64,000 bases of DNA from Nigrospora sphaerica (lineage: Eukaryota; Ascomycota; Sordariomycetes; Amphisphaeriales; Apiosporaceae), in contig JAGVVL010000001.1 of the NCBI GenBank assembly GCA_018287875.1, positions 4,030,001 to 4,094,000 on the forward strand, in the 5' to 3' direction. A model generated the notes under the pieces. The model was not told the DNA's origin and made no database searches. It was given only the letters and a program-made list of their open reading frames with translations. Both the position numbers and the translations under genes were made by a program. This document shows, one piece after another, positions 30,628 through 41,340 of this stretch (position 1 is the first letter of the stretch; each line of letters starts with the position of its first letter).

Positions 30628-31814
30628 CTATTCGCCGTCACCGATCTTCTCCAGCTTGCCCAGGTCCCGTTTCTCCCCTGTTTCTCCGATCAACCTCACC
30701 CGGTCCAGACGCACCTTCTCGCCCTCACCGTCACCATCCACTACGAAAACAACAAGGCTCGTGATATTCTGGAAGCGTACGAACCGCAAGCCAATGTTGG
30801 CGGTGCCGTTGGCGTTCCAGTCATCCTTGCCGATCTCAATCTCCTGCGTGGGCTGGATGTCCTCGGCCTCGTCGAAGCCCAGATTGTGCGGTCGGTTGGT
30901 GAAGAGTCTGATCGTCTTGGGTCTCATGGGGATCTCGTCCTCATCATCATCCTCCCCCGCTTTGGGGGGCAGCGAGGTGATCTAGAATACAACGTCCGCG
31001 TCAGCAATCCCAATCAGACAGAAGCATGGGGGGCCGGTGGGCATCCCTACCTGTAGTGTGTGCAGCTTGACCGACGCGTTGAAGGGCATGTAAAGCATGA
31101 GCTGCTCATCGGTGTCGCTCTCGACCCAATCCTTGGGCTCGGCGGGGGTGCCATCGAGTGAGGACGGCTTCGGCTTGTTGAAGAGAGTGCGCACCGAAAA
31201 TTCGGTCTCGTCGGCGTTCAGCAACTCGAGGCCGCGGACATCCATCACGTCGGATATGTCCGAGTACCCTCTGGGGAGGTCGGCGCCCAGCCAGAGCATG
31301 CCGCCACCGCCGCTGCTGCTGCCCTCGCCGGCCCCCTCGACGATGTCTTTGAGCTTGTCCAGAGCGCCCCTCAGCCTCTGGGCATCGGCCCCCACGACCT
31401 TCTCCGAGACATTGCCGTCGCGGAAGAAAATAAAGGTAGGAAGCGAGGAGACGCCGTAGGCCTGGGCTATGGTGCGCGAGCCGTCGCCCTCGGTGTTGAT
31501 CTTGACGAATGTGACGAGGTTGGGTTTCGACAGCGACGTGGACAGGGCCTCGAAGACGGGGGCTATCTGCTTGCAGGGGCCGCACCAGTTGGCATAGACT
31601 GCGACAGGGGCGCGGCTGTCAGTTGCGGGCGATGGACAGAGATGGATGCCATCCGAGGCTGGCTCCAGGCCGACCACCGGTGACGATAGCGGGGTACTTG
31701 GGAGGGAGCAGAATGGGACAAGGACAAAGACCTACAGTCGGCGACGACGACGCGAGACTTCTTGAGCAGGTCGTTAAACTGCTCGGCAGACGCGATCTCA
31801 ATGGGTTTGGACAT
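30628..31814 (-). CDS. Thioredoxin-like protein with C-terminal PITH domain (TXNL1 type)
   Basis: Three exons on the minus strand: 31814-31736, 31598-31051 and 30981-30628; 326 aa. Splicing restores an uninterrupted thioredoxin start (VVVADFYANWCGPCKQIAP) with active-site Cys32 and Cys35. The frame instead read without splicing would break this motif. The thioredoxin domain runs to ~110 (TIAQAYGVSSLPTFIFFRDG). A Gly/Ser linker follows, then the PITH domain from ~130 to the end (SDISDVMDVRGLELLN, MLYMPFNASVKLHTLQI, RPKTIRLFTNRPHNLGFDEA, LRFVRFQNITSLVVFV). In animals and yeasts such proteins bind the 26S proteasome and reduce disulphides in the cytosol; the same is expected here. Length fits the family. 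Confidence 0.92.
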
Positions 31815-32957
31815 TTTGTCGTCCGGCGACTGTGTACGGGGAGCCTCGAGCTGGACAGATGCGGGTGTGGTGGTTCGTGGTGATCGAGTAGCCAGGATGG
31901 TCGGTAAGGTTGTGTAGAGGGTTTCCCCGATGGCTTGGTGGGATGGCAGTCGGGCGGAGTGGGATGGATGGACGACACCAGGGGGAGTGCAGGAATGCTG
32001 TCACTTCCAACTGGCTACCTAGCTACTCGATTCCCTGTAGAGTGGGGGAAGGAAACGGAAGCTTGAGCCTGTCGGCGTCTGGAGCTTTGGAGCTCGGAGC
32101 AGCTCTTCCTCTAGTTCCAGTTCACATGCACCCTGTGCCTGGGAACCAAGCAGTGGAAGTTGGTGCTAATGCTCGAGCTAGGACCTAACTTACCCCGCGA
32201 ACACCACCACCCATCATCGGCTATGGTTGGGACAAGAGAGACAAAGCAACGGTTGCAGCTGGGCTCACCGAGCCTGTACCTAACGTTCCCGTGCGCTTTA
32301 AACCCCTTACACCTCCAATCGAAGCAGAGGGCACTGCGAGGCGGATTAAGGCTCGTCCTCGCCTGGACGAAGACGTAGCTGCCCTACCAGGTGCACTAAG
32401 CGCATATGCTCTCTCCCAGGCCAGGTACTAAGGTCTATTCCATTGGACCTGGCGATCTTATCCGTCGACGGACGTTGCTTCAAAAACCTTCTTACCAATC
32501 GGGGGCTCGATGCCGCTTTGCATGAGGCCAGTGTCACTAGCGAGGTTAGCTACATGAACCCTACCTAGGTACTTGGGTAGAGGTTGGTAAACCCCAGTCG
32601 AAACACGCACTGGGGCATCGGATCCGCGTCTGTGTTGAGACGCCGACGTTGTCGGAATAAAAAGATGGCTTCTCTGTCCGCTTCCCAGGTTTTACGCATC
32701 TCTCACTTTCGTGCTCTGCAATATACACTCATCCGATAGATGACCCCCATACTGGCTACATACTATATATCCCATTCCGACTGGTCTTACTGGCGTATCC
32801 GCCCTCCTGCCTCAACGCCAACTTACACCCGCCGGCTTCCTGCACAATACACAATCTAATCTGCCGGGATCCTGACGTCAGGAGGGGTAACGCGCCTTGT
32901 TCAAGTCACAGCCCAACCCATTTCTTCCGGCAAACACCAACAATCGTACTGCTGATC
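31815..32957. other. Divergent intergenic region
   Basis: Promoter region between the thioredoxin-PITH gene and a methyltransferase gene. CCTAGGTAC-type words near 32560-32575. No gene recognised. Confidence 0.5.
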
Positions 32958-34180
32958 ATGTCGACGCAAGTTGCCCCCGCGACCAGGCCCCAGGGCGCCA
33001 CGGAGCCCCAGGCTCATCCCGGCGACCAGTACGACGTGCCCGAGTTCGAGGCCCACGGCACCTTCGAGTCGCTCAAGGACAGGATTGCGCTGCATTACAA
33101 CGTGGCCTCGGACTACTACTACTCGCTTTGGGGGCAGCATATCCACCATGGCTACTGGAAGTCGCCCAATGAGACCAAGGAGGAGGCTCAGGTGAACCTC
33201 ATTAATCTGCTGCTCGAAATGTCGGCCCTGCCCAAGTCCAGCACCGTCCTGGACGTCGGTTGCGGCATTGGTGGCACCTCGCGTTTCCTCGCCCGGGAGC
33301 ACGACTGCCAAGTGACGGGCATCACCATCAGTGCCGTAAGCGAATCTCGGTCTTCCTATCTAGCCCTCCCAGCACCTGTCCCTCGCGATGTGCTCCTGTT
33401 GGTTAGGGCCTTGTGTCTTCTGGCCGAGCCTGGCCTCAGACTTCCGTTATGAGACGTGCCCCATGGGAAGTATTGACTCCGAGTGTTACAGAAGCAGGTT
33501 GAGATCGCCAAGCGCCTGACGCTTTCCGAGGCAAAGGAGGCGAGCAAGGAGGCCGGCACGGCGCCATCCGGGGACGTCTTCGTGTACGAGCCGGGCGCCA
33601 GCGTCCGCTTCGTCGAGCTGGACGCCGAGAAGATGCTGGCCCACTTCAAGGGCGACCAGGAGGCACAGAAGTCCTTCAACTGCGTCTGGATCTCGGAGGC
33701 GCTCTCGCACTTCCCGAACAAGCCGCTCTTCTTCTCCTCCTCGTTCGAGCTGCTCGAGCCCGGGGCCAAGTCGCGCCTGGTCATTGCCGACTGGTTCAAG
33801 GCGCCCGGCCTGACGCCCGAGCAGGAGGAGGCCGACATCAAGCCCATCGAGGACGGCATGCTGCTGCCTCCGCTCTGCACCGCTGACGGCTACGTCGAGA
33901 TGGCCACCAAAGCCGGCTTCAAGGTGCTCAAGGGCCCCGTGGACATCAGCGCCGATGTGGCCAAGACATGGTAGGTCCGTCGTTTTCGTCCACCGAGTGC
34001 TCTCTAATTGGCTCGTCTAGGGACATATCCTGGGCTTTGGTCTCGTCGCCCTCGCTCTGGGCCTTTGCCATTTCCCAAGGAAGGGATGGCCTGGCTTTCT
34101 TGCAAGCTTTCCGTGCCATGCGCAGAGGATACGCGAACGGCAGCTTCCGCTACTGCTGCATAGCTTTTGAGAAGCCCTGA
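32958..34180 (+). CDS. SAM-dependent methyltransferase (sterol/tocopherol methyltransferase-like)
   Basis: Exons 32958-33335, 33492-33970 and 34021-34180; 338 aa. All three joins keep frame, with GTAAGC and GTAGGT donors. The N-terminal part has LHYNVASDYYYSLWGQHIHH and GYW, a signature shared with gamma-tocopherol and sterol C-24 methyltransferases. Motif I is VLDVGCGIGGTSRFLA (~96-111), followed by VTGITIS with the adjacent Lys-Gln. Later motifs include FNCVWISEALSHFPNK and LEPGAKSRLVIADWF. The C-terminus ends FRYCCIAFEKP. It is shorter than Erg6 and lacks its N-terminal region, so it is more likely a natural-product or small-molecule enzyme than the ergosterol enzyme. Its last codons form the first unit of a three-copy tandem repeat. 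Substrate unknown. Confidence 0.83.
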
Positions 34181-34245
34181 TTGGGGTAGACTGGAGAGAA
34201 ACCCCGATTAGAGTCGACTCGAGAAGTCCTGATTAGAGTGTACAC
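34169..34245 (+). repeat. Three imperfect 25-27-bp tandem repeats spanning a stop codon
   Basis: Units start at 34169, 34194 and 34221, each beginning GAGA(G)AA(G/A)(C/T)CC and continuing (T/C)GATT(A/G)GAG-like. Unit 1 contains the last codons and TGA of the methyltransferase gene; units 2 and 3 are downstream. Confidence 0.7.
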
Positions 34246-34455
34246 TTAGGAGGCCCTTGCTTGGAATAGACAACCGCCGACTCTCACGCCGCGGCCTATC
34301 ACACTGCCCGCACTTTTCAGGTTGAGAGCACGGAGGTGATGGAATTGAATTAGCCAATCTAGATGCCTACCCCCTTGGACAAATACAGAACCCCAACCGA
34401 TCCCGTCATCATGGAGCCCGAATAGTGACTACTACCCGACGGCACGGGCGCCGGA

Positions 34456-35033
34456 TCAGACCTCGACGGGGGCCTTGCCGCCGCGTCCGGGAGGCTTAAG
34501 ACCCTTGCCCACCTCAGCCAGCAGGTTGGTGCAGTTGACCTTGACGGAGCCGAAGGTGTTGACGTCGAAGCACTCCCTCTGCTTCGTCACGGGCTTGGCG
34601 GCCTCGATCCCCAAGCAGAACGCGTTCTTGTAGAAAATGACTGGGAAGGGTTGGGCTTGGGTCAGCAGTGTGCTTCCGGGTAGCCGTCGCGGTCACATCT
34701 GTGCTCTGGGTCGCCCCGCGCACGACGATGGCCCGCGAGCAGGTGCAAAAGGGGCGACGACTCACGATCGCAGTTCAGGCTGGGGTCGTCCTGGAGGAAC
34801 GAGACCTGCATTCCCGTCTTCTTGGTCCGCCCGTAGAGGGCAATGGCGCCGGGCACCGCCATGCACCGGCCCGGCGTCAAGGCGGCGCCCTGGCTCGGGC
34901 TGACGCAGTCGTTGCCGTCCGCCCACTGCACCCAGGGGGTGAAGATCTTGGTCTGGCCATCCGGGCCCGTGGGGGCGGCGTGAGCGGAGGCCGCGAGGAC
35001 GGCAACGAGGCTGGCAAGCGTGGTGGACTTCAT
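34456..35033 (-). CDS. Small secreted six-cysteine protein (effector-like)
   Basis: Two exons, 35033-34766 and 34640-34456, joined by a GTGAGT...CCCAG intron; 150 aa. A clear signal peptide (MKSTTLASLVAVLAASAHAA) is followed by a mature protein with six Cys (GNDCVSP, PGRCMAVP, SLNCD, AFCLGIE, RECFDV, VNCTNLL), suggesting three disulphides. Short beta-prone segments (AIALYGRTKKTGMQVSFLQ, VIFYKN, SVKVNCT) suggest a compact beta fold. The C-terminus is basic and Gly/Pro-rich (KGLKPPGRGGKAPVEV). No known catalytic motif. A TATA box lies 133-139 bases upstream of the ATG. This combination is typical of small secreted proteins expressed under particular conditions; function unknown. Confidence 0.78.
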
Positions 35034-36508
35034 TTTGGGACGGGAGTGACGGGCGTTGTACTTGCGATAGGTGAAAGGCTTGGGTCTGAGTATAAGTGAG
35101 TAGTGATGCGTGTGGAGTGTGCGATGATGGAGGTTATGATAATGTTGCGTCGAGGTGAGAGGACTCTTTATACATACCGTGACTGGCTTGTGTAGACGAT
35201 GCCAGAACCGCTGACAGGTAGCCAAAGAATCACATAGGCTGGGTCACAGGTTCATCACTTGCCCCTTGGCGTGGAGCCGAAGCAGCCGTGGCCGCCTTTT
35301 AGATCTCTGGCTGGCCGCCCGTCAGTGAGTAGAAACCTACACCACCCGGCGCTCTATAGTGCTGGCAGAGGTGCCGAGCAGATGTTGAGTGATAGCCACG
35401 CGCTTCCCGGACTGCCAGCTCGCGCGGCGGGAAGACGAGCCCTGAACTCTGGCACGCGGGACGAGGTAGCACCGGCAAGTCCCTATCTTCCTTTCTCAGC
35501 GGCGGAATTCAACTACCTAGAACGCCACAGGGGACACGGGAATGCAAACAACTGCGTCTTTGGGCAAAGCAGCAGTCCTCGCTTGGCGTTGGCCCGGAGA
35601 GGGGTCTGAAGCCTCTCAGAAATCCGTAAGCGGATGCGCAGAGACTATTGATCTTACGGCCTGACGGGTTCATTGTCAGTAGCAAGTGCATGGAACCTGG
35701 CAGGCTCGGGCTTTCCTACATCAAGATGTCATAGATGCTTTCATACCTGCCCGTATCGATCACCATGACGGGCACGTTTGCCCGTGATCCTCTGGCAAAT
35801 TCTGGGTTATTAGTTATGTGCCTGATAATTTCCATTCTCATCATGTAAAGGTAGCTGGGTGCAGTAAGGTAGCCTGTATTGCCTGCAGTTCAACTACGGA
35901 GGCTCAACTATTTCTCTTGAGGCCATACCTACTACGCAGAGAAAGAAATGAATTCCTCGTTGTCCATGGCCGTGTTGGCTGTCGCCCGCCATGTGAGGTA
36001 TGTTGATATCCAAACCTCGAGGGTAGCAGGAAGTGAAGGGCGCCACTTGGCAGATTGAAAAGCGGCTGTCAGCACGACGTGACTGGAGGATGACGGCCCA
36101 TAGGGTTTCTCGTGGGCTATCTCTAGATCCATCACGGTGTTTGCCAGGGTAGCTGGCTGTGTCATGTCGCAGGTGGAGCACTCGGATGAAAGTGCGCATT
36201 GTGGCTTGGACCCATTGTCTGCCTATCTGTTGTACGAAACCCAGCAAACATCCAAGAACTCCTCGCAGCCCTAAAACCCTTCTGCGACCCTGGAATGTGT
36301 TGCTGCGCGTAGTAGTCCTTCCCTTCGTAAATCATACCAATTTCAGGGGCACCGTGTATCGCCCCTGAATTCTGCTGATGGCGTTTAGGTCCACGAAAAC
36401 AATAGTCGTCAAAATTCATTGAACCGGCCCATCCCTGATGGACAGAAACGAGGACGGGGTCTATCCGAGAAGACAAAAAGTCCCTGAGCGGTCCGTGGCG
36501 CGGTGTCA
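35034..36508. other. Intergenic region, no gene recognised
   Basis: Contains the promoter of the minus-strand secreted-protein gene. No domains, RNAs or repeats were recognised in the remainder. Confidence 0.45.
35166..35172 (-). promoter_or_regulatory. TATA box of the secreted-protein gene at 34456-35033
   Basis: TATAAAG on the minus strand, about 135 bases upstream of the ATG, followed by a C/A-rich leader; position and sequence fit a fungal core promoter. Confidence 0.5.
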
Positions 36509-37382
36509 TCACGAAGCACCCACGGCATGGCTCAGGACTTTGGCGGCAAGCTGCGACAAGAGTTGTGCTCGCTCCGACTGCGGCAGCTCCTTAAACACCT
36601 CGTAGACAGATTTGCCCTTGGCGTCTCTTACGGCACCAAGACGGTTGCCCGCGACAGCACCCGCCATCATACCGGGGAAGTTGCCCACGATGAAGCCCAT
36701 AACGCCGCCGCTCACGCCGCCGGCCATACTCCAGAACTTGCTCGAGGACTTGTTTCCGTTCTGATCGGCCATGCCCTCCTCGCGCAGCATCTCCTCGAAC
36801 ACGTCGGCAAACTGCTCGTTTTCGGTCTGCTGACGCTCCTGCTGGGTGCTACGCGGGTCCTGCTGGCCGGAGAAGAAGGACCAGGCCCAGCTGAAGGGGA
36901 AGCCGCCCCCGTTGGCCGCACCGCCCGCACCGGTGGGGATTTCCTCGTCGAACTCGTCAAAGGGGTCCGCGTAGGCGCCCGCACCCGCGGTGGATCGCCC
37001 GCTCGAGAAACCGTACATGCGCCGTTGGGCGTCGTATTCGCGCCGTCTCGAGGCATCGGACAGTGTGTAGTAGGCGTCGTTTACGAGCTGGAACTTACGC
37101 GTCCGCGTGACGCGCTCCGGGGAGTCGGAGGGAACCCGGTCCGGGTGAGTCTTGAGGGCGGCCCTGGACGCTAGGTGTCAGCTGGGTGATACCCGGGGCG
37201 GAAGACGAGGGTAACCGACTTCTTGTAACCATCGCGAATCTGCTGGGTCGTCGCACTGTCTGAGACCCCGAGGATCTTATCTAAACAACCGTGTTAGAAT
37301 GATCGGGCATCGCGAAGGTTCGTCTGGCGTGGCCAGTTGGACGAGAGCGCCTACAATAGTCGGGCGGTGCACCGGTCGCCAT
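36509..37382 (-). CDS. J-domain (DnaJ/Hsp40) protein with a glycine-zipper-like hydrophobic segment
   Basis: Three exons on the minus strand: 37382-37355, 37280-37220 and 37163-36509; 247 aa. The two small 5' exons were found by frame and family logic. Together they give MATGAPPDYYKILGVSDSAT, the typical J-domain start. The J domain spans 8-75 with HPD at 36-38 and LVNDAYYTLSDASRRREYD. A Gly/Phe-rich region with acidic patches follows (81-135), then a charged helix (QADVFEEML-like). Next is a Gly-rich hydrophobic segment (177-206, GGVSGGVMGFIVGNFPGMMA) and a short helical tail. It should stimulate Hsp70 ATPase; the Gly-rich segment suggests membrane insertion or association. No zinc-finger or substrate-binding Ctd domains, so class C. 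Confidence 0.85.
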
Positions 37383-38907
37383 CTTGACAAACCCCGCTCG
37401 CGCAGATGAGGGACGCCTGCAGCCTAGGAGGTCGAGGAGGAAAACGACGGCGAATAAGTAAATGAAGAGGTATCCCAGGCTGGTGACGGTGCCGCTCAAA
37501 GGTTCGTGGCAACTCCCAACTTATTACTCTGTTACTTACTTTACTTATCTGGGTACTTACTTTGTCTGGTAAGTACATACCGCATGTCCCCATTCACTTA
37601 CCAAAAGTGGGATGTTTAGCCCAGCGTCATGGGATAGATGTCTGGAGTAGCCACGGTGGCTTAAACATACCCCTCAGAAAGGCCACTACGCCACATTTGG
37701 GTGGGGTCCCATATGGTCCCTGCCTGCCTACGACCGGAGGAGGAAGGTCGTGTTGGTAGGGGCACGATGGATTCATCCACCCCAGGTTCCCATCTGCTGC
37801 TGGCCGGTTGGTTGCTGATGCATTGTACAGAACAACCGTTGTCAGGGGTCTTGAAAGCAACCTCGCAGGAGACGGGTAAACTCGGGCATGGGTCCGGGCT
37901 CGAGCTGGCCCAGGAGCCGGACGGAAGAACCCCACGGTTGTTACGGCGTGTCTCGACGCATGAGCGCCCAATCCTGCGAGGCCAGCCCGCCGACAGACGC
38001 ATCTGGCCCCCATCTTGCCAAGCGGGAAGAGCAAAGGGCAGAGAGGGCCGGACCAAGGCCGCTGACCATGTGCCTCGCACCGAGAACGGTCAAGCCCGTT
38101 TCGCTCGTGGTCCGTGTATCCCGCGCTGCACCCCCCTCGAGTGCGACCATCTTTGCGTTTGGGACGGGGTGAGAGCGTGAGGAGGCGAGCACTCGACCGG
38201 CGAGAGACGGGGCCCCCTCTGCCTGCCCAGCCACGCGAATTGTCGGTGAGGAGCCGCAGGAACCCCAGAGGGGGGGCCCAATCCCCTCTCTCGCTGCTGC
38301 GGGAAAAGAGCCTGCCTGCATTGCGCCGCATCGAGGGAACCCAATTTTTCCATGCTTTGCATACACTCGCGCCCACGGCGATCAAGTCCATTCGGTTGTT
38401 GCGCTCGGCGATGGAGACGTGCTAACTAGTCGCATTACTATCCCCGTGCTCCCATACCAGACTCTATCGCCTCCTGGTAGAGCGCCGCCGCACTACTGCT
38501 ACTCCTGCATCGAGACTACGCAATCTACAGGACCGCTTGCTGTCCTGAGTGGACAGCGTCGTCGTATATCGTGAGATCTGGGCTGTTCGGTTGCTGTCGC
38601 GTCAGTTGTCCATCCCCACCGACGCTCTCCGAGTCTGGATCTGTCTGTCTGTTCCTGAGCCTCGATTCGCATACTGTGTACTATACAGACCCCCCCGAGA
38701 AGCCCCCATCAACCCCGGACCGGCATACACACGGCACCGCACACGGCGACCCATCTGCTCGACACTCGACCAGCCGCTGTCGAAAAAGGCCCGCTTGCCC
38801 CGTCTCCCATCCGAGAGACTGTCGCAAAGTCGGCATCCTTGACCCTCGCTCTCCTCCCTCTTTCATCCCAAACCCGTAACGCCCGGCAGAACCAGTCAGT
38901 CGCAAGC
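37383..38907. other. Divergent intergenic region
   Basis: No gene recognised. TTACTTAC/GTAAGTA-rich words at 37520-37580. Long shadow frames on both strands at 37700-38420 lack domains. Confidence 0.45.
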
Positions 38908-39766
38908 ATGGGTTTCTTCGACGGTTGGGACGGTGCGTCCACTACGTCCTCGCGCAGGACGTACTCTTCCAAAAAGTCGTCTACGGCTTCTCGCCGGCAG
39001 CGTCGCAAGTCGGGTTCGGACTCGCCCGCGCGGCGACACTCGGGCCTCGACGGCGTACTCGGCTCCAGCGGCAACTACCACAAGGCCAATGCCTCGCGGG
39101 GCTCCTTTTTCAACCTCGGGAACGGCAGCTCGCGAAGCTTCGGTAAGTGTTTTTCTTACCCACCACGTGTCCTGCTCCTTCTCCTCCTCGGGCAGGATGG
39201 ATAGAAGTATGGTCGGCAGTCCTCCAAGACCCAGCGGAGCAGCAGCCAAAGGCCACCCAGAGAGCACAGGGCACGACGGCGTCCGTTTGGCCACCTGCGC
39301 ATGTGGAACCCATACTAACAAAAACCTGGGGAGGCACACAGGCCGCTCGTCGTCCTCGTTCTACAAGCGGTCGCCCCGCCAAAACTTCGTGCAGCGCATG
39401 TTCAAACACCTGAAGCGCCTTCTCCGCGATCTCGTCGACTACGCCAAGCGGCACCCCTTCAAGGTCTTCATGCTGGTCATTGTGCCCCTCAGCGGCGCCC
39501 TCATTTCCCTACTGGCGCGCTTCGGCCTGCGCCTCCCGCCGAGCGTCGAGCGCATGCTCGGCCTCGCCGCCCGCGGCGCCTCGGGCGACAGCATCGGCGC
39601 CGTCGGCGAGGCCATGCGCATGGCCCGCGGCCTGGGCGACAATGGCGGCCGCGTCCGCGTCGAGCGTGGCTACGGCGACGGCGTGCGCTGGGAGCACAAG
39701 ACGGTCGACCAAGGCAGCGACTGGAGCGGCGGGCTGATGAAGGGCTTCTCCAAGATGTTCTTTTAG
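38908..39766 (+). CDS. Single-helix membrane protein of unknown function
   Basis: Two exons, 38908-39142 and 39342-39766, across a 199-nt intron with GTAAGT donor and TACTAACA branch site; 219 aa. The first ~78 residues start MGFFDGWDGAST and are Ser/Arg-rich and low-complexity (SSRRTYSSKKSSTASRRQRR). A basic amphipathic helix (RMFKHLKRLLRDLVDYAKRH) leads into one transmembrane span (~117-138, PFKVFMLVIVPLSGALISLL). The C-terminal part has Gly/Arg-rich segments and ends GSDWSGGLMKGFSKMFF. No known domain is recognised. The N-terminal MGFFD and the C-terminal aromatic end are probably conserved in related fungi. Confidence 0.65.
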
Positions 39767-40159
39767 GTCGTCGCGGCGCCGGCGGCCTGCGAGGTCGACT
39801 GATTTGGGGCCCGTGTTTTCCCGGCGTTCTTGGGCACTATTGTAGGCAGCTTATACGTCCTGTGCTTGGTACGGACATAAGCAGATTAACGACATGCAAT
39901 GACTATATACCCCCCCTAAATCCTTCTGGTAGCAACAATGGAACTCGCGACGTACCTGTGATGGACCCTATCGTCACTTTAAGGATCCGTCTCGTCTTCG
40001 ATAACATGTTCCTCGCACTCGGGGTTGCATTGCTAGTAGCACAAACGATTCGGGAAAGAAATAAGCTGCAGCATTGAAGAGCAAAACATCTATAAATACG
40101 GGCGCCGTGCGACCGCATGGAATCTTGGTCTCAGTTGCCCGGCTTGCAGGAACATCAAC
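39767..40159. other. Convergent intergenic gap
   Basis: Short AT-richer 3' region between converging genes; nothing recognised. Confidence 0.5.
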
Positions 40160-41227
40160 TCATTTTCCTTTTCGCCGTCTTCCACCCGCGCCCGCGCCCG
40201 CGCCCACGCTTCCGCCTACGCTTCCGCTTCCGCCCCCGCTGCTGCCGACAGGCTTCCGTCTCGAGGAAGACGTCTTGGAATCGGAACGCTTGACCCTGGA
40301 TCGTGTGGAATCAGGCTCAGCCATGAGAGCGTCTTCGCGAGAGCGATTGCGCGCAGTGTACGCACTATTATCGATTTCGTCGCCCGTGGTCGCGTCGCCG
40401 TCTTCCTCGCTCGGATCCTCGGTGCTTGGCACGTGCGAGAAGCGTTTCACTGCCGCCGCGACCGATGTCCCCTGGCGAGACCTTGTTGCATAGGCTGGGC
40501 CCGACGAACTCGTGAGCTCTCGTCTGACAGTTGCAGGGTCAGTGTAGGAATAAGATGCACGGGGCCCTGCCGTTTGAAACATAAAGGGGTCCGGACCCTG
40601 GCGCGAGGACGAAGGGGTTGATCGGTACTCGTTGTCATCCGGCGGATACGGCACACGCCCAGATGATGACCGTGATGAAGTATCCGACGAATGGCGCTGA
40701 GTGACCAAACGATGTGAAGACGATGAGCTCGAGCGGGCAGCATTGGGCGGCGGAAACAAGCCCACGGGAGGCCCGGCCCGGCCCTGCGCCGAGGTCAGTG
40801 TCGAAGGAGACGGGTGTCGAGGCAGCGCGTCGTCGGACGCCACTCTGCTCCGCCTCTGCGACGAAGACTCGGCGGCCGCCATGTCGAACTGGGCCAAGGG
40901 AACAGCAATTCGCTCTTCCTTCTTCCGTCTTCGGTCGCCGCCCTCCATGCGTTTTCGGTGTCGCTCCAGAGCCGCAAGCTCCTTCTTGCTAAGCCTAACG
41001 TCCTGCTTCCCCTTTTCTTGTGCCTTGCGGATCCTAGCCATGGCGGCCTGTACCAGCTCGTTTTCTTCATCCTCCGTGTCTTGTTCAGTATCGTTGTCTT
41101 CGGTCGAGTCGTCATCCTCGTCGTCCGAATCCTGATAGGCATATCCACTGCGTGACCGACTGCCACGCGCCAGCTCCACCCCGGTGGAACGGAGCTCCTC
41201 GTCGTCGCTCCCCAGCTCCTCCACCAC
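40160..41227 (-). CDS. Low-complexity acidic/basic nuclear-type protein (5' end unresolved)
   Basis: The frame ends at TGA 40162-40160. It begins with a Glu/Asp-rich part (GSDDEELRSTGVELARGSRS, DSDDEDDDSTEDNDTEQD). Next is a highly charged helix (ARIRKAQEKGKQDVRLSKKE and RHRKRMEGGDRRRKKEE), a Ser/Pro-rich middle, and a Lys/Arg-rich end after Gly/Ser repeats. The start given is a GTG-opened limit, not a confirmed initiator. The first ATG in frame is at 41041. The frame stays open upstream (Arg/Pro/Gly-rich) into the 3' end of the PRA1 gene, so a 5' exon or another start is likely. No domain is recognised; charge pattern suggests a nucleic-acid-associated or scaffold protein. Confidence 0.6.
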   Translation of the reverse strand: MVEELGSDDEELRSTGVELARGSRSRSGYAYQDSDDEDDDSTEDNDTEQDTEDEENELVQAAMARIRKAQEKGKQDVRLSKKELAALERHRKRMEGGDRRRKKEERIAVPLAQFDMAAAESSSQRRSRVASDDALPRHPSPSTLTSAQGRAGPPVGLFPPPNAARSSSSSSHRLVTQRHSSDTSSRSSSGRVPYPPDDNEYRSTPSSSRQGPDPFMFQTAGPRASYSYTDPATVRRELTSSSGPAYATRSRQGTSVAAAVKRFSHVPSTEDPSEEDGDATTGDEIDNSAYTARNRSREDALMAEPDSTRSRVKRSDSKTSSSRRKPVGSSGGGSGSVGGSVGAGAGAGGRRRKGK

Positions 41228-41340
41228 TCTATCTCCTTGAGACCAAAATCCTTGATCTCCTTGAGGCGCCTCCCTTCCTCGCCCGCGCCTCGATGGTCTT
41301 CCCCCTTGGGGCGCACGTTTGGGAGCTCGCGGCCGACCAC

